A stretch of 64,000 bases of DNA from an uncultured Bacteroidales bacterium (GCA_944325495.1 CALVAD010000001.1:214538-278537), one strand, 5' to 3'; positions 35,659-44,875 are shown, numbered from the stretch's first letter. The notes: generated by a model from the letters alone, not told the origin. Numbers and translations: made by a program.

Positions 35659-37866
35659 ATGATGATGAAGTTTCACAATATACTGACCTGTGCCGCGCTT
35701 CTGCCGGCGGCGGCATTTGCGGCGGACTTCCCGGATGCAGCCGGAAAAGCGGAGAACAGCTTCGCCATTGTCGTCGACAGCTGCACCTGGAAGGCCTGCG
35801 GCGCAGAGATAGCCGCCTATGGCGAAGCTGTCGGGGACCAGGGGCTCCGGGTGCTGACCATTGTGGATGAATGGTCGGCGCCGGAGCAGGTGAAGAGCGC
35901 GCTTCACGACGCATTCCTCCATGAAAACCTGGAGGGCGCCGTCTTCATAGGCGACATCCCCGTGCCGATGATACGCAGGGCGCAGCATCTCTGCTCCGCA
36001 TTCAAGATGCAGGAGGATCCGGAGGACATGTTCAATACGAGCGTCCCTTCCGACAGGTTCTACGACGACTTCGACCTGAAGTTCGACTATATCGCGTCGG
36101 AAGACACCCTCGGCTTCTCATATTTCTACTACAACCTCAGGGGCGACGGCCCGCAGGAGATAGCTTCCGACATCTATACCGGGCGCATCAAGCCGACTCT
36201 CGACGGGGAGGCCGGGTATGCGCAGATCGCCTCGTATCTTGAGAAACTCGTCAGAATCAAGGAGGAGCCCAACGTCGTCGACCGTATACTCTCATATACC
36301 GGAAGCGGCTCGTTTTCCAACAGCCTCGTCGCATGGAAGGACGAGAGCGTGACTTTGCGGGAGCAGTTCCCGGACGCCTTCGTCGACGCGGACGGAGCCA
36401 GGTTCTACATTTATGCCATGTACCCTTTCCCCAAGGACGTGATACGGAAGGAACTTGCACGTGAGGACCTCGACATAGCCCTGTTCCACGAGCACGGCGT
36501 GCCTGACAGGCAGTATCTCAGCGATAATCCGCCAGTTCAGGGAATCGGCGCCTACTATGAAGACGCGAAAAGAAGGCTGCGCTCCGAGCTGGCCACTCGG
36601 ATCCGCTACGGCAGCGGCGAGGTAGAGGCGATAGAGGCGCTGAAACTTAAATACGACCTGGACGACAGCTGGTTTGACGGGCTTCATGACCCGGCTGTGG
36701 CTGCCGCGGATTCGCTCTACGACCTCAGGACGGGTATCATTCTCGAAGATATCCGCGAATGGAACCCTGACCCTCTGGTCACCATTTTCGACGCCTGCTA
36801 CAACGGGGATTTCCGCGAGAAGGACTGCGTGGCCTCAAGCTATATCTTCGGAAGCGGCCGCAGCGTGGTCTCTCTCGGGAACAGCGTCAACGTGCTGCAG
36901 GACAAGAGTTCCTCCGACCTGCTCGGCATGCTCTCCTGCGGGTTCAGCGTGGGCCAGCTGGCGCAGATGACCAATATCCTGGAGTCGCACGTGATCGGGG
37001 ACCCTACCTTCTGTTTCGCGCCTTCGGATCCCGACGCCCCCAAACCCGACTTCCATGAATCCGACCCCGGCTACTGGCTGTCGGTGCTTGAAGACGACAG
37101 CCGCTGCGACATGCGGGGACTCGCGCTGCACAAGCTTTATCTGCTGGACTATGACGGGCTTTCCGACCTGCTGCTGGAGGTCTTTGAAGATGCGGATGAA
37201 TATATGCTGCGCCTTCAGGCCATGCACCTCTCGGCGCATTATGCCGACGGCAACTATGAAGAGCTTCTGCTCAAGGCTCTCGACGACCCCTATGAATTCA
37301 TACGCCGCAAAGCCGTGTATTACGCCGGACGCACCGGTGACATGCGTTTCGTGGAGCCCGTCGCCCGGATGTATCTCAGGGACCACACTTCGAAGCGCAT
37401 AAACTTCAATCTTGTCAGCACGGCTCCGTTCTGGGGAGTTGACGCCGTTCCTGATGCGGTGGAGCGCCTGATCGCCGCCTCCGACGAGATCTTCGACAAG
37501 GAGGCCGTACTCGAGGAAATGGTAGGGGCGCTGCGTGACGGAATGAGCATCCCTATGTCCGTGATGAAGACTTTTGAGACGAGGGAGAATCTGATGAAGT
37601 CCCGCTTCTATGTGTCCGTGCTGCGCAACATGCCCTATCCTTTTCTCACCGAGAAGGTTCTGGAATATGCCGCCGACGAGTCTCTGCCTCTTGACCTGCG
37701 GGTGCAGCTGGCCGAGGCTCTGGGCTGGTATGTCCGCAGCGGCACCCGCTTCGAGATAATCGCCGGATGTCGTGAGATTCTGGAGACTCAGGGGGCTTCG
37801 ATTGCGCCTGAACTGGCGGATGAACTCAACAAGACCATCAACAGACTGGAGGAGTATTCAAGATGA
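35659..37866 (+). CDS. Secreted C25-like (clan CD) cysteine peptidase with HEAT repeats, copy 1
   Basis: The 735-residue protein has a signal peptide (MMMKFHNILTCAALLPAAAF). The clan CD catalytic pair is visible: His279 in FHEHGV and Cys380 in IFDACYNG. The fold hallmarks of gingipain-type peptidases are present: GAVFIGDIPVP near 95, SDRFYDD and the later GNSVNVLQ and IGDPTF strands. From about 470 the sequence turns into HEAT-type helical repeats (LRLQAMHLSAHY, DDPYEFIRRKAVYYAG). There is no obvious T9SS C-terminal domain, so it may stay periplasmic or be exported another way. Likely cleaves haem proteins or other host or dietary protein for the adjacent receptor; specificity unknown. Confidence 0.82.
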   Translation: MMMKFHNILTCAALLPAAAFAADFPDAAGKAENSFAIVVDSCTWKACGAEIAAYGEAVGDQGLRVLTIVDEWSAPEQVKSALHDAFLHENLEGAVFIGDIPVPMIRRAQHLCSAFKMQEDPEDMFNTSVPSDRFYDDFDLKFDYIASEDTLGFSYFYYNLRGDGPQEIASDIYTGRIKPTLDGEAGYAQIASYLEKLVRIKEEPNVVDRILSYTGSGSFSNSLVAWKDESVTLREQFPDAFVDADGARFYIYAMYPFPKDVIRKELAREDLDIALFHEHGVPDRQYLSDNPPVQGIGAYYEDAKRRLRSELATRIRYGSGEVEAIEALKLKYDLDDSWFDGLHDPAVAAADSLYDLRTGIILEDIREWNPDPLVTIFDACYNGDFREKDCVASSYIFGSGRSVVSLGNSVNVLQDKSSSDLLGMLSCGFSVGQLAQMTNILESHVIGDPTFCFAPSDPDAPKPDFHESDPGYWLSVLEDDSRCDMRGLALHKLYLLDYDGLSDLLLEVFEDADEYMLRLQAMHLSAHYADGNYEELLLKALDDPYEFIRRKAVYYAGRTGDMRFVEPVARMYLRDHTSKRINFNLVSTAPFWGVDAVPDAVERLIAASDEIFDKEAVLEEMVGALRDGMSIPMSVMKTFETRENLMKSRFYVSVLRNMPYPFLTEKVLEYAADESLPLDLRVQLAEALGWYVRSGTRFEIIAGCREILETQGASIAPELADELNKTINRLEEYSR

Positions 37867-39941
37867 AAATAACAGTATCAGCGATGGCCCTTGTCCTGTC
37901 GGCCGCGACCGTGTGTGCCGCCGCAAGGCCCGGGCATGTCCCTGCGCAGAAGTCTGCGGAGACCTCACTGGCCCTTTTCGTCGACGCCGCGACCTGGGAG
38001 CACTGTTCGGAGGCGATATCCTCCTACCGCGACATCCTCGGCTCGGAGGGGCTGGGCGTGCATATATATCATGCGGACTGGGAGTCTCCCGAACAGATCA
38101 AGGATATAATTCTCAAGCTTGCCGACAACGGAAGACAGCCGTTGGAGGGGGCCGTGTTCGTCGGGGACATCCCTATGGTCAGGATAGGCGGAGCGCAGCA
38201 TCTGACCACGGCTTTCAAGATGAACGAAGACGTCTACGACCGCACCGAATCCTGGGTCGTCAGCGACAGGTTCTATGACGACTTCGACCTTGACTTCAGA
38301 TTCGTCGACAGCGACACGAGCGGTTTCTACTACCGCCTGACCGAAAAAGGCTCTCAGCGTGTCGAACCCGACATCTATTCCGCGCGCATGCTTGTGCCGA
38401 GGAGCATGGATGACAGGTACGGCCGGCTGAACCGCTATCTCGAAGAGGTGGTCCGCGCGCATTCCGAGGAGAATCCTCTGGACAACGTGTTCTTCTATGC
38501 CGGAAGCGGCTATAATTCCGACTGCCTGACTATATGGCGCCAGAAGCCCCTCGCGTGGAGGGAGTATTTTCCGGAAGCCTTCAGGAAGTCATCCACGAAC
38601 AAGTTCCTCAACTACCGCTACGGCCGGGACATAATGTTCAGGCTGTTCCAGGAGATGCAGCACAGCGGCTATGACCTGATGGAACTCAGCGAACACGGGG
38701 CCGCGGACACACAGTACATCACCTCCGCCGGAGGTTCCGACAACCTGAGGGAGGATCTTACGAGAATCAGGAGCGTGCTCAGACAATATTACAGCAGGTA
38801 TCGCGGCACCGAAGACGAGCAGCCTTTCCTCGAGGAGGCCGAGAACGACTACGGGACCGGGTTGAGGTTCTTTACCGACAGTTTCTATGTCCGGGACGCT
38901 GTCCGGGATTCGCTGGAAGATGCATTGGACAATCTCCGGCTCGACAGGATAGCGGATCTGCGTACGGGACCCAGGGTGCTTGTCCTGAACGCCTGCTACA
39001 ACGGCTCCTTCTATGAAGAAGGATATGTGGCCGGGCATCATCTGTTCAACGGAGGAAAATGCGTTGTGGTTCAGGGAAATACCGTCAATGTGCTTCAGGA
39101 CAAGTATGAAGACGAACTCATGGGCGTCCTTGCCGCCGGAGTCCGCATGGGAGCATGGCAGAAGGGGCTGCCTTATCTGGAATCTCATCTTGTCGGAGAT
39201 CCGACATTCCGTTTCTCCTCTCCGGACGGGGAGTTCGCTTCCCGCTACGAAGCGCCGGAGCCGGACCTGCAATATTGGCTGCGCGAGCTGGATTCGCCCG
39301 AATCCCTGCACAGGGCGGCGGCCCTGAAGAAGCTGCACGAGCTCCGAGCTGACGGAATGCCTGGACTGCTGCTCAGGACTTTTGACCGTGACCCCTCATG
39401 GCAGGTGCGTCTGGAAGCCCTGCATCTGCTTTCTTTCTATCCCGGACCTGAATGCACTCTTGCCGTGCTGAAGGCTCTGGACGACCCCTACGAGCGCATC
39501 AGCCGCATGGCGGCCAGAATGGCGATGTTCATAGGCGACCCCGTGCTTCGCGCGCCACTGCAGAAAATAGCCGACGAGGCGGCCGACAGGCAGAGAGTGC
39601 AGTTCCTTGCCTCCGACGCCCTGCAGATAATGGACAGCCGCGATCCGAGCAACCTGAGCTGCCTCGACGGCCTGAAGTCGGAATCCGATGAGACGAAGAT
39701 CAGTTCCATACGCTTCATGCGCAACTACAACCTGCATTTCGCGGTTCCCGAACTTCTGCCCATGCTCTCCGACGAGAGCCTGTCGACCAAGGTGAAGATC
39801 TGCATGGCCGAGGCCCTGGGGTGGTTCAGGCTTTCCGTCAACAGAGACATGATAGCGGATTATATTTCGTCCATGGACATGAGCGCTCTGGATCCGGACT
39901 ATGCCGCGGAATTGAACAAGACCTTGAAACGCCTGAAGTGA
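37863..39941 (+). CDS. Secreted C25-like (clan CD) cysteine peptidase with HEAT repeats, copy 2
   Basis: This 692-residue paralogue of the preceding gene overlaps it by 4 nt (ATGA). It has the same order: signal peptide, GAVFVGDIPMVR, SDRFYDDFDL, catalytic His278 in ELSEHGAAD and Cys378 in VLNACYNG, GNTVNVLQDKYEDELMG, then a HEAT-repeat C-terminal half from about 470. The two copies are clearly diverged over their whole length, so they are an old tandem duplication with possibly different specificity. No T9SS sorting domain is visible. Confidence 0.82.
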   Translation: MKITVSAMALVLSAATVCAAARPGHVPAQKSAETSLALFVDAATWEHCSEAISSYRDILGSEGLGVHIYHADWESPEQIKDIILKLADNGRQPLEGAVFVGDIPMVRIGGAQHLTTAFKMNEDVYDRTESWVVSDRFYDDFDLDFRFVDSDTSGFYYRLTEKGSQRVEPDIYSARMLVPRSMDDRYGRLNRYLEEVVRAHSEENPLDNVFFYAGSGYNSDCLTIWRQKPLAWREYFPEAFRKSSTNKFLNYRYGRDIMFRLFQEMQHSGYDLMELSEHGAADTQYITSAGGSDNLREDLTRIRSVLRQYYSRYRGTEDEQPFLEEAENDYGTGLRFFTDSFYVRDAVRDSLEDALDNLRLDRIADLRTGPRVLVLNACYNGSFYEEGYVAGHHLFNGGKCVVVQGNTVNVLQDKYEDELMGVLAAGVRMGAWQKGLPYLESHLVGDPTFRFSSPDGEFASRYEAPEPDLQYWLRELDSPESLHRAAALKKLHELRADGMPGLLLRTFDRDPSWQVRLEALHLLSFYPGPECTLAVLKALDDPYERISRMAARMAMFIGDPVLRAPLQKIADEAADRQRVQFLASDALQIMDSRDPSNLSCLDGLKSESDETKISSIRFMRNYNLHFAVPELLPMLSDESLSTKVKICMAEALGWFRLSVNRDMIADYISSMDMSALDPDYAAELNKTLKRLK

Positions 39942-39945
39942 CGTC

Positions 39946-41484
39946 ATGATGAAAAAATTGAAAATGGCCGCGTCCGCCGTTCTGCTCATACAGGCGGTTG
40001 CGATAAATGCGCAGAACGTCCCTCTGCTTCCCCGGTTCGCCATGTTGAAGTCCGTAGAAGCGCAGACTGGCGTTCCGGCGCGTCCGTGGTCCGCTCCTGC
40101 CGACGATGTGAGCCTCCCCGAGGCGGTGGACAACAGCATTCTTGAAGCCTTTCCCCCGATATTCAGCCAGATAGGCGGTTCCTGCGCCCAGGCTGCGACG
40201 ATAGGTTACATGTTCACCTACGAGGTCAATTCCTTGCTGGGGCGCAAGGCTGACGTGCCGGAGAACCGTTTCAGCTATCTTTATTCGTGGAACTTCATCA
40301 ACGGAGGAAAGGACGAAGGCTCCTTGAGCTGGGACGGGATCGCGCTGTCCCTGTATTCGGGTATGATGACCGAGGCCGATTTTCCGACCCAGACTTCGGC
40401 ATATTCCTTCCGTTGGGCGAGCGGCTACGACAAGTATTTCAGGGCCATGCACTACAGGGTGAAGTCTTTCGAATACATGGATGCCGGTTCACCTGAAGGT
40501 GTGTCGGCGCTCAAGCGCTATCTTTATGACGGCGGCGAGAAAGGAGGCAGGGGAAGGGTGGTGGTGTTCTCTTCGGCCTCGGAGGGCTGGAGGATGGACG
40601 ATGATTATGACGGCCCGTCGCTTACGGGATACAGGAGCATACTGCTGGAACTGCCAGTGGACGGCGCGCATGCGATGACCATAGTAGGCTATGACGATAC
40701 CGTGGAATGTGAGTTCTACGACAGGACCACCTGCGGCGCCTTCATCGCCGTGAACTCCTGGGGCCCGTACATGCACGACCGTGGCAGGTATTACATACCG
40801 TACTGCTTCTTCGAGGAAGATCAGGATCCGGAGTATGTGCTTTCCAAGGAAGTCGTCGGGATAGACGTTGAATATGTGGAGCCTGTCCTTGCTTTCAGCG
40901 CGGGAGTCGACTACAGCTCCCGTGACGATCTGAGCTTTTCGGTCGGTGCCGCCTCCGGGGCATGGGCGGAGTCTCCCGAAGTGACATGGCAGGTGAACAT
41001 TGCCAGGAACCAGGGAGGGGACTATCCCATGCAGGGTTCCGGCTTCGATTCCGACATAGAGTTCGGTTTTGATGCGAGCCCCATTGCCGATGAGTCTTTC
41101 GCCATGGATGATGTCACATGGTTCCTCGGAGTGACCAAGAACGCCCGGGGCAAAGTGAACGGCAGCGGCCGTGTGACTTCGTTCAGGGTCCATGACTATC
41201 GAGACGGTGAGGATGATCCTGTAGTGCTTGCGGCGGAGCTGCCGGAGGATACTGAAATCAGAAACGGGACTAACTGGTATGCGCTTAAGACGACCGAACC
41301 GGAGACCACCTCCGCCTCGCCCGTAGAATGGCTTCAGGCTGACGGACAGCCGCTGAAGGCGACTTTCATTGTCAGGACGGCCGACGGAGGCTATGCCAAG
41401 GTCAGGTTTTCGGAATATGATAGAGAAAATGGTAAAATCAATCTAAGATATGTCTACACTTCGGACACTCATCTCGGCCATTAG
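39946..41484 (+). CDS. Papain-like (C1A) cysteine peptidase with HmuY-like C-terminal part
   Basis: The 512-residue secreted protein has a signal peptide ending INAQ (about 23). Papain catalytic residues occur in standard order: Gln75 and Cys80 in QIGGSCAQA, His242 in GAHAMTIVGYDD, Asn270 in AVNSWG. Residues about 310-430 are beta-rich. The last 70 residues (NWYALKTTE through ATFIVRTADGGYAKVRF to LRYVYTSD) resemble the C-terminal half of HmuY haem-binding proteins. The next gene encodes the matching N-terminal half and overlaps by 35 nt. A protease able to release haem fused to part of a haem-binding fold would fit the operon. Confidence 0.8.
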   Translation: MMKKLKMAASAVLLIQAVAINAQNVPLLPRFAMLKSVEAQTGVPARPWSAPADDVSLPEAVDNSILEAFPPIFSQIGGSCAQAATIGYMFTYEVNSLLGRKADVPENRFSYLYSWNFINGGKDEGSLSWDGIALSLYSGMMTEADFPTQTSAYSFRWASGYDKYFRAMHYRVKSFEYMDAGSPEGVSALKRYLYDGGEKGGRGRVVVFSSASEGWRMDDDYDGPSLTGYRSILLELPVDGAHAMTIVGYDDTVECEFYDRTTCGAFIAVNSWGPYMHDRGRYYIPYCFFEEDQDPEYVLSKEVVGIDVEYVEPVLAFSAGVDYSSRDDLSFSVGAASGAWAESPEVTWQVNIARNQGGDYPMQGSGFDSDIEFGFDASPIADESFAMDDVTWFLGVTKNARGKVNGSGRVTSFRVHDYRDGEDDPVVLAAELPEDTEIRNGTNWYALKTTEPETTSASPVEWLQADGQPLKATFIVRTADGGYAKVRFSEYDRENGKINLRYVYTSDTHLGH

Positions 41485-41848
41485 CGCCGCCATGCTTCTT
41501 TCCGTTTGGGGCTGCAATCGGGAACCTGTTCAGGAAAGAGTGGATTCCGGCGCTGAAGGCATCGTCGTCGAAGGTCTGAGCGACGACCGTTGGACCTATT
41601 TCTCTTTCAGTGAATCCGAGGTCGTCGGAACCAGTGAATTCGGCTCCGACGAGCAGGATGCGCTCTGGGCCGGCAGGACTGACTGGGACATAGCTATATG
41701 CGGTGAATTCCTGAGAACCAACAGCGGAACTTCCGGAATCGGAAACGGGGGTATACAGCGGAACACCATTACGGATTTCTATAATCTGACCGAAGCCCCG
41801 GATGACGGATATCTGGAGGATGTCGATGACATTGTCGTTGCCCGTTGA
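41450..41848 (+). CDS. HmuY-family lipoprotein, N-terminal half only
   Basis: The 132-residue product has a signal sequence with a Cys at 22 (SVWGC), then the HmuY start region: DDRWTYFSFSESEVVG, WAGRTDWDIAICGEFLRTNSG and TSGIGNGGI, then APDDGYLEDVDDIVV. It ends there, while HmuY of Porphyromonas gingivalis is about 216 residues and continues with a strand region ending RGADGNIAKVQF and beyond. That missing half is recognisable in the preceding gene. The gene starts inside the preceding one, and its stop is 11 nt from the converging ABC-F stop, so a truncation by a rearrangement at the island edge is an alternative to a genuine split protein. Confidence 0.75.
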   Translation: MSTLRTLISAISAAMLLSVWGCNREPVQERVDSGAEGIVVEGLSDDRWTYFSFSESEVVGTSEFGSDEQDALWAGRTDWDIAICGEFLRTNSGTSGIGNGGIQRNTITDFYNLTEAPDDGYLEDVDDIVVAR

Positions 41849-41859
41849 ATCCCGCACGC

Positions 41860-43626
41860 TTATTCGCTGAGCTCCAGCCAGCGGGTCTCCAGACTGTCGA
41901 GCTCGGAGATGATTTCCTGAATCCGGGCGCCGGATTTCTGCAGGTCTTCGTAGGACATGCCGCCGGAACTCATCTCGGTTTCGAGCGCGGCTTTTTCCTG
42001 CTCGAGTTCCGGCATCCTGGCCTCGATGGCCTCAAGCTCCTTTTTCTCCTTGTAGCTGAGCTTTCTCGGCCCGTCCGCCAGCGGCTTTGCGGGTCTGGAC
42101 GCTGCGGGCTTGGGTGCGGCGGCCTGCTCCTTCTTCCTTGCGGCCTCGACGTCCTTTATCCATGCCCGATATTCGCTGAACTTCCCGACGAAGTCCTTCA
42201 CGACACCGTCGCCGCAGAACACGAGCAGGTGCTCCACGGTCCTGTCGAGGAAGTGGCGGTCGTGGCTGACCACTATCAGGCTGCCGCCGTAGTCGGCGAG
42301 ATACTCTTCAAGGATGTTGAGGGTCACGATGTCGAGGTCGTTGGTCGGCTCGTCGAGAATCAGCAGGTTGGGGTTCCGCATCAGTATGGTGAGCAGATAG
42401 AGCCGCCGCCGTTCGCCGCCGGAGAGTCTTGAGACGCGGGTCGTGTACATGTCCCTCGGGAACATGAAATTTGAGAGCAGCCGGGTGTCCGAAACCACGT
42501 CCATCACGGTCATTTCGCCGTCGAACTCCATGCCCTGCTGGCGGTAGTAGCCTATGACCAGCGAGGTCCCGCGGTCTATGCTGCCGGAATCTGGAGCTAT
42601 CGCCCCGGTGAGCAGGTCGAGGAAGGTTGACTTGCCTATGCCGTTCCGTCCTACTATTCCGATTTTGTCGCCGCGCTGGAAGTTGTAGCTGAAATCCCTG
42701 AGCATGGTATGCCCGTCCCAGCTGTAGTTCACGTTCCTGCAGTTGATTATCTTGTTGCCCAGGCGCGAGGCGGAGCCTATTCCCTCGAGCGAGATCTGGC
42801 GGTCGTCGCGCTGCTGCCCGGCCCTTTCGGAGAGTTCGCGGAAGGCGTCTATGCGGTATTTCGCCTTGCCTGAGCGGGCGCAGGGGGTCGCGTGTATCCA
42901 TTCGAGCTCGCGCCGCAGCAGGTTGCGCACCTTGTCGGTCTCGGCGTTCCACGAGGCGATGCGCTCCTGGCGTTTTTCGAGGTAGTTCTGATAGTCGCCG
43001 CGGTAGCTGTAGACGGCTCCCTGGTCGAGCTCCATCACGATGTTGCACACGCGGTCGAGGAAGTAGCGGTCGTGCGTGACCATCAGAAGCGTGCAGCGGC
43101 TGCGCCTGAGGTATCCTTCGAGAAATTCAATCGCCTCGATGTCCAGGTGGTTCGTAGGCTCGTCCATTATCAGGAAGTCGGCGCCGAGCGCGAGCATCTC
43201 GCTGATAGCCACGCGCTTTATCTCCCCGCCCGAGAGCTCCTCCATCTTCTTCGAGAAGTCCGGCAGCCGGAACGACGTGAGCAGTTCGGCGAGCCTCTGG
43301 CGGAATGCCGCCTTCTCTTCCTCATGGAAGCCGGCGGTGTCGCGGCCGCTGTGGGCGATGACCTGCTCGAATATGCTGAGCCCGGGTGACCAGTCGTAGT
43401 CCTGCTCCAGGAAGGCTATGCGTATGTCCTTGAGGAACATGACCTTGCCGCCCGAATCGGAACTGTCCTTGCCGGCCAGTATGCGCAGCAGCGAGGTCTT
43501 TCCGGTTCCGTTGGGTGCGATCAGGGCGATCTTGTCGCCTTCGTTGACATTGAAGCCTATGTGCTCGAAAAGGACTTTCGGGCCGTAGGACTTGGAGATG
43601 TTCTCGATTTGCAGGTAGCAGGCCAT
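41860..43626 (-). CDS. ABC-F family ATPase (Uup-like)
   Basis: The 588-residue soluble protein has two ABC domains, each with Walker A (APNGTGKTS and GRNGIGKST), LSGGE signature and DEPTN Walker B, joined by the helical linker typical of ABC-F. The C-terminal tail (about 495-588) is a basic then coiled-coil segment like that of Uup, ending SLETRWLELSE. ABC-F proteins act on the ribosome; Uup is also linked to DNA repair and precise excision. It follows the ROK gene by 3 nt. Its 3' end is the right border of the suspected island, and a diverged copy of that end sits at 29829-29909. Confidence 0.9.
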   Translation of the reverse strand: MACYLQIENISKSYGPKVLFEHIGFNVNEGDKIALIAPNGTGKTSLLRILAGKDSSDSGGKVMFLKDIRIAFLEQDYDWSPGLSIFEQVIAHSGRDTAGFHEEEKAAFRQRLAELLTSFRLPDFSKKMEELSGGEIKRVAISEMLALGADFLIMDEPTNHLDIEAIEFLEGYLRRSRCTLLMVTHDRYFLDRVCNIVMELDQGAVYSYRGDYQNYLEKRQERIASWNAETDKVRNLLRRELEWIHATPCARSGKAKYRIDAFRELSERAGQQRDDRQISLEGIGSASRLGNKIINCRNVNYSWDGHTMLRDFSYNFQRGDKIGIVGRNGIGKSTFLDLLTGAIAPDSGSIDRGTSLVIGYYRQQGMEFDGEMTVMDVVSDTRLLSNFMFPRDMYTTRVSRLSGGERRRLYLLTILMRNPNLLILDEPTNDLDIVTLNILEEYLADYGGSLIVVSHDRHFLDRTVEHLLVFCGDGVVKDFVGKFSEYRAWIKDVEAARKKEQAAAPKPAASRPAKPLADGPRKLSYKEKKELEAIEARMPELEQEKAALETEMSSGGMSYEDLQKSGARIQEIISELDSLETRWLELSE

Positions 43627-43629
43627 CGG

Positions 43630-44841
43630 CTATACGAGTCCGAGCACCTTGTCTCGCGAGAGCAGGCAGTCGCCGACCGAGGCGGCGCGGCGGTCGAGCC
43701 TGGACAGGACTATCTTGGTGTCGGAGGACACGCGGGACAGTGACAGGCGGTTGACTGCCGTCTTGATGGGCAGCAGCAGGTAGTCCTTCCCGACTATGAG
43801 CCGTCCGCCGATGACCACGAGCCCGGGATTGAAGATGTTGAGCACTCCGGCGATGCCGCGGCCCAGGGTGTCTCCTATCTTGCCTATGCTGTCGATGGCC
43901 AGCACGTCGCCTTCCTCGACGGCCCTGAGGATTTCGTCCAGCTCTATGTCCCCGTTCCTCTGGTAGCTTGCCAGCAGGGAGGAGGAGTGCCCGCGCTTGA
44001 GCTCGTCCACCATGATGCGGTGCAGCGCCGAGCCGGAGGCGCCGGTCTCGAGGCATCCGACCTTGCCGCAGCGGCAGATGATGTCGTTGTTCAGGGCGGG
44101 GAAGTGGCCGATTTCGCCCGAATATCCGGACTTGCCGTAATAGAGCCGGCCGTCGGCGATTATGCCCATGCCGAGACCCCAGCTCAGGTTGATGAAGATC
44201 ATGTTCGGGTCAGCCTCCCTGCCGAGGTTCATGTATTCTCCATAGGCCATGGCCCTGGAGTCGTTCTCTATGTTGACGGGGAGCTTGAACTCCTTCTCGA
44301 ATATGCTCTTGAGGGGGATGTCGTCGCTCACGAAATAGCTCAGGCTGTAGCCCTTCTCGGGGTTCACGCGGCCGGACAGGCTGACGCCTACGCCGAGCAC
44401 CTTGATCCACGGAATCCCGCACTTGGTGACCTCGTCCTTGACCATGCGGCATATCGTCCGGAACGAGAGTTCGTTGGCTTCAAGCACGAACTCTATGTCC
44501 TGGATGAAGTTTATTATCTCCCCCTTGAAGTCGCTGATGGCGATATGGAAATGGTGCCGGGCGATGTCCACGCCCACGAAATATCCGGCCTCGGGATTGA
44601 GTCCGTACACGCTGGGCCGGCGTCCTCCCGAGGTGCCGACCTTTCCTTCGTCCTGAATGAAGTTGTCGTCGATAAGCTCGGCGATCAGTTTTGTTATGGT
44701 GGGCACGCTGATGCCCAGTGCGCGGCTGAAGTCGGCAATGCTGTAGTTCGTGTGCGTGATGCACAGACGGAGGATTTCTCTTTTGATCGCAGCGTTCTTG
44801 CTGGAAGTTTCGCCGAGGAAGGAAGGGAGCATAAAATTCAT
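43630..44841 (-). CDS. ROK-family transcriptional regulator
   Basis: The 403-residue protein has an N-terminal winged helix (about 20-80; NYSIADFSRALGISVPTITKLIAEL) and a ROK sugar-kinase-like domain with the zinc motif CRCGKVGCLE and a GVDIARHHFHIAISD phosphate-loop start. It is a NagC/XylR-type regulator that probably binds a sugar or sugar phosphate. The Thr/Gly phosphate-binding motif is weak, so kinase activity is doubtful. A palindrome overlaps its own promoter, suggesting autoregulation. It is co-transcribed with the ABC-F gene. Confidence 0.88.
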   Translation of the reverse strand: MNFMLPSFLGETSSKNAAIKREILRLCITHTNYSIADFSRALGISVPTITKLIAELIDDNFIQDEGKVGTSGGRRPSVYGLNPEAGYFVGVDIARHHFHIAISDFKGEIINFIQDIEFVLEANELSFRTICRMVKDEVTKCGIPWIKVLGVGVSLSGRVNPEKGYSLSYFVSDDIPLKSIFEKEFKLPVNIENDSRAMAYGEYMNLGREADPNMIFINLSWGLGMGIIADGRLYYGKSGYSGEIGHFPALNNDIICRCGKVGCLETGASGSALHRIMVDELKRGHSSSLLASYQRNGDIELDEILRAVEEGDVLAIDSIGKIGDTLGRGIAGVLNIFNPGLVVIGGRLIVGKDYLLLPIKTAVNRLSLSRVSSDTKIVLSRLDRRAASVGDCLLSRDKVLGLV

Positions 44842-44849
44842 ATTATATG

Positions 44850-44875
44850 CAAATATATCAAAATATTTGATATAT
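44850..44875 (-). promoter_or_regulatory. ROK promoter with overlapping palindromic operator
   Basis: A perfect palindrome with 10-base arms ATATATCAAA (44853-44862) and TTTGATATAT (44866-44875) around a 3-base centre overlaps a minus-strand -7 box TATATTTG (44857-44850). It lies 11 to 33 bases upstream of the ROK start. The most likely reading is an operator for the ROK protein that blocks the promoter when bound. Confidence 0.55.
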
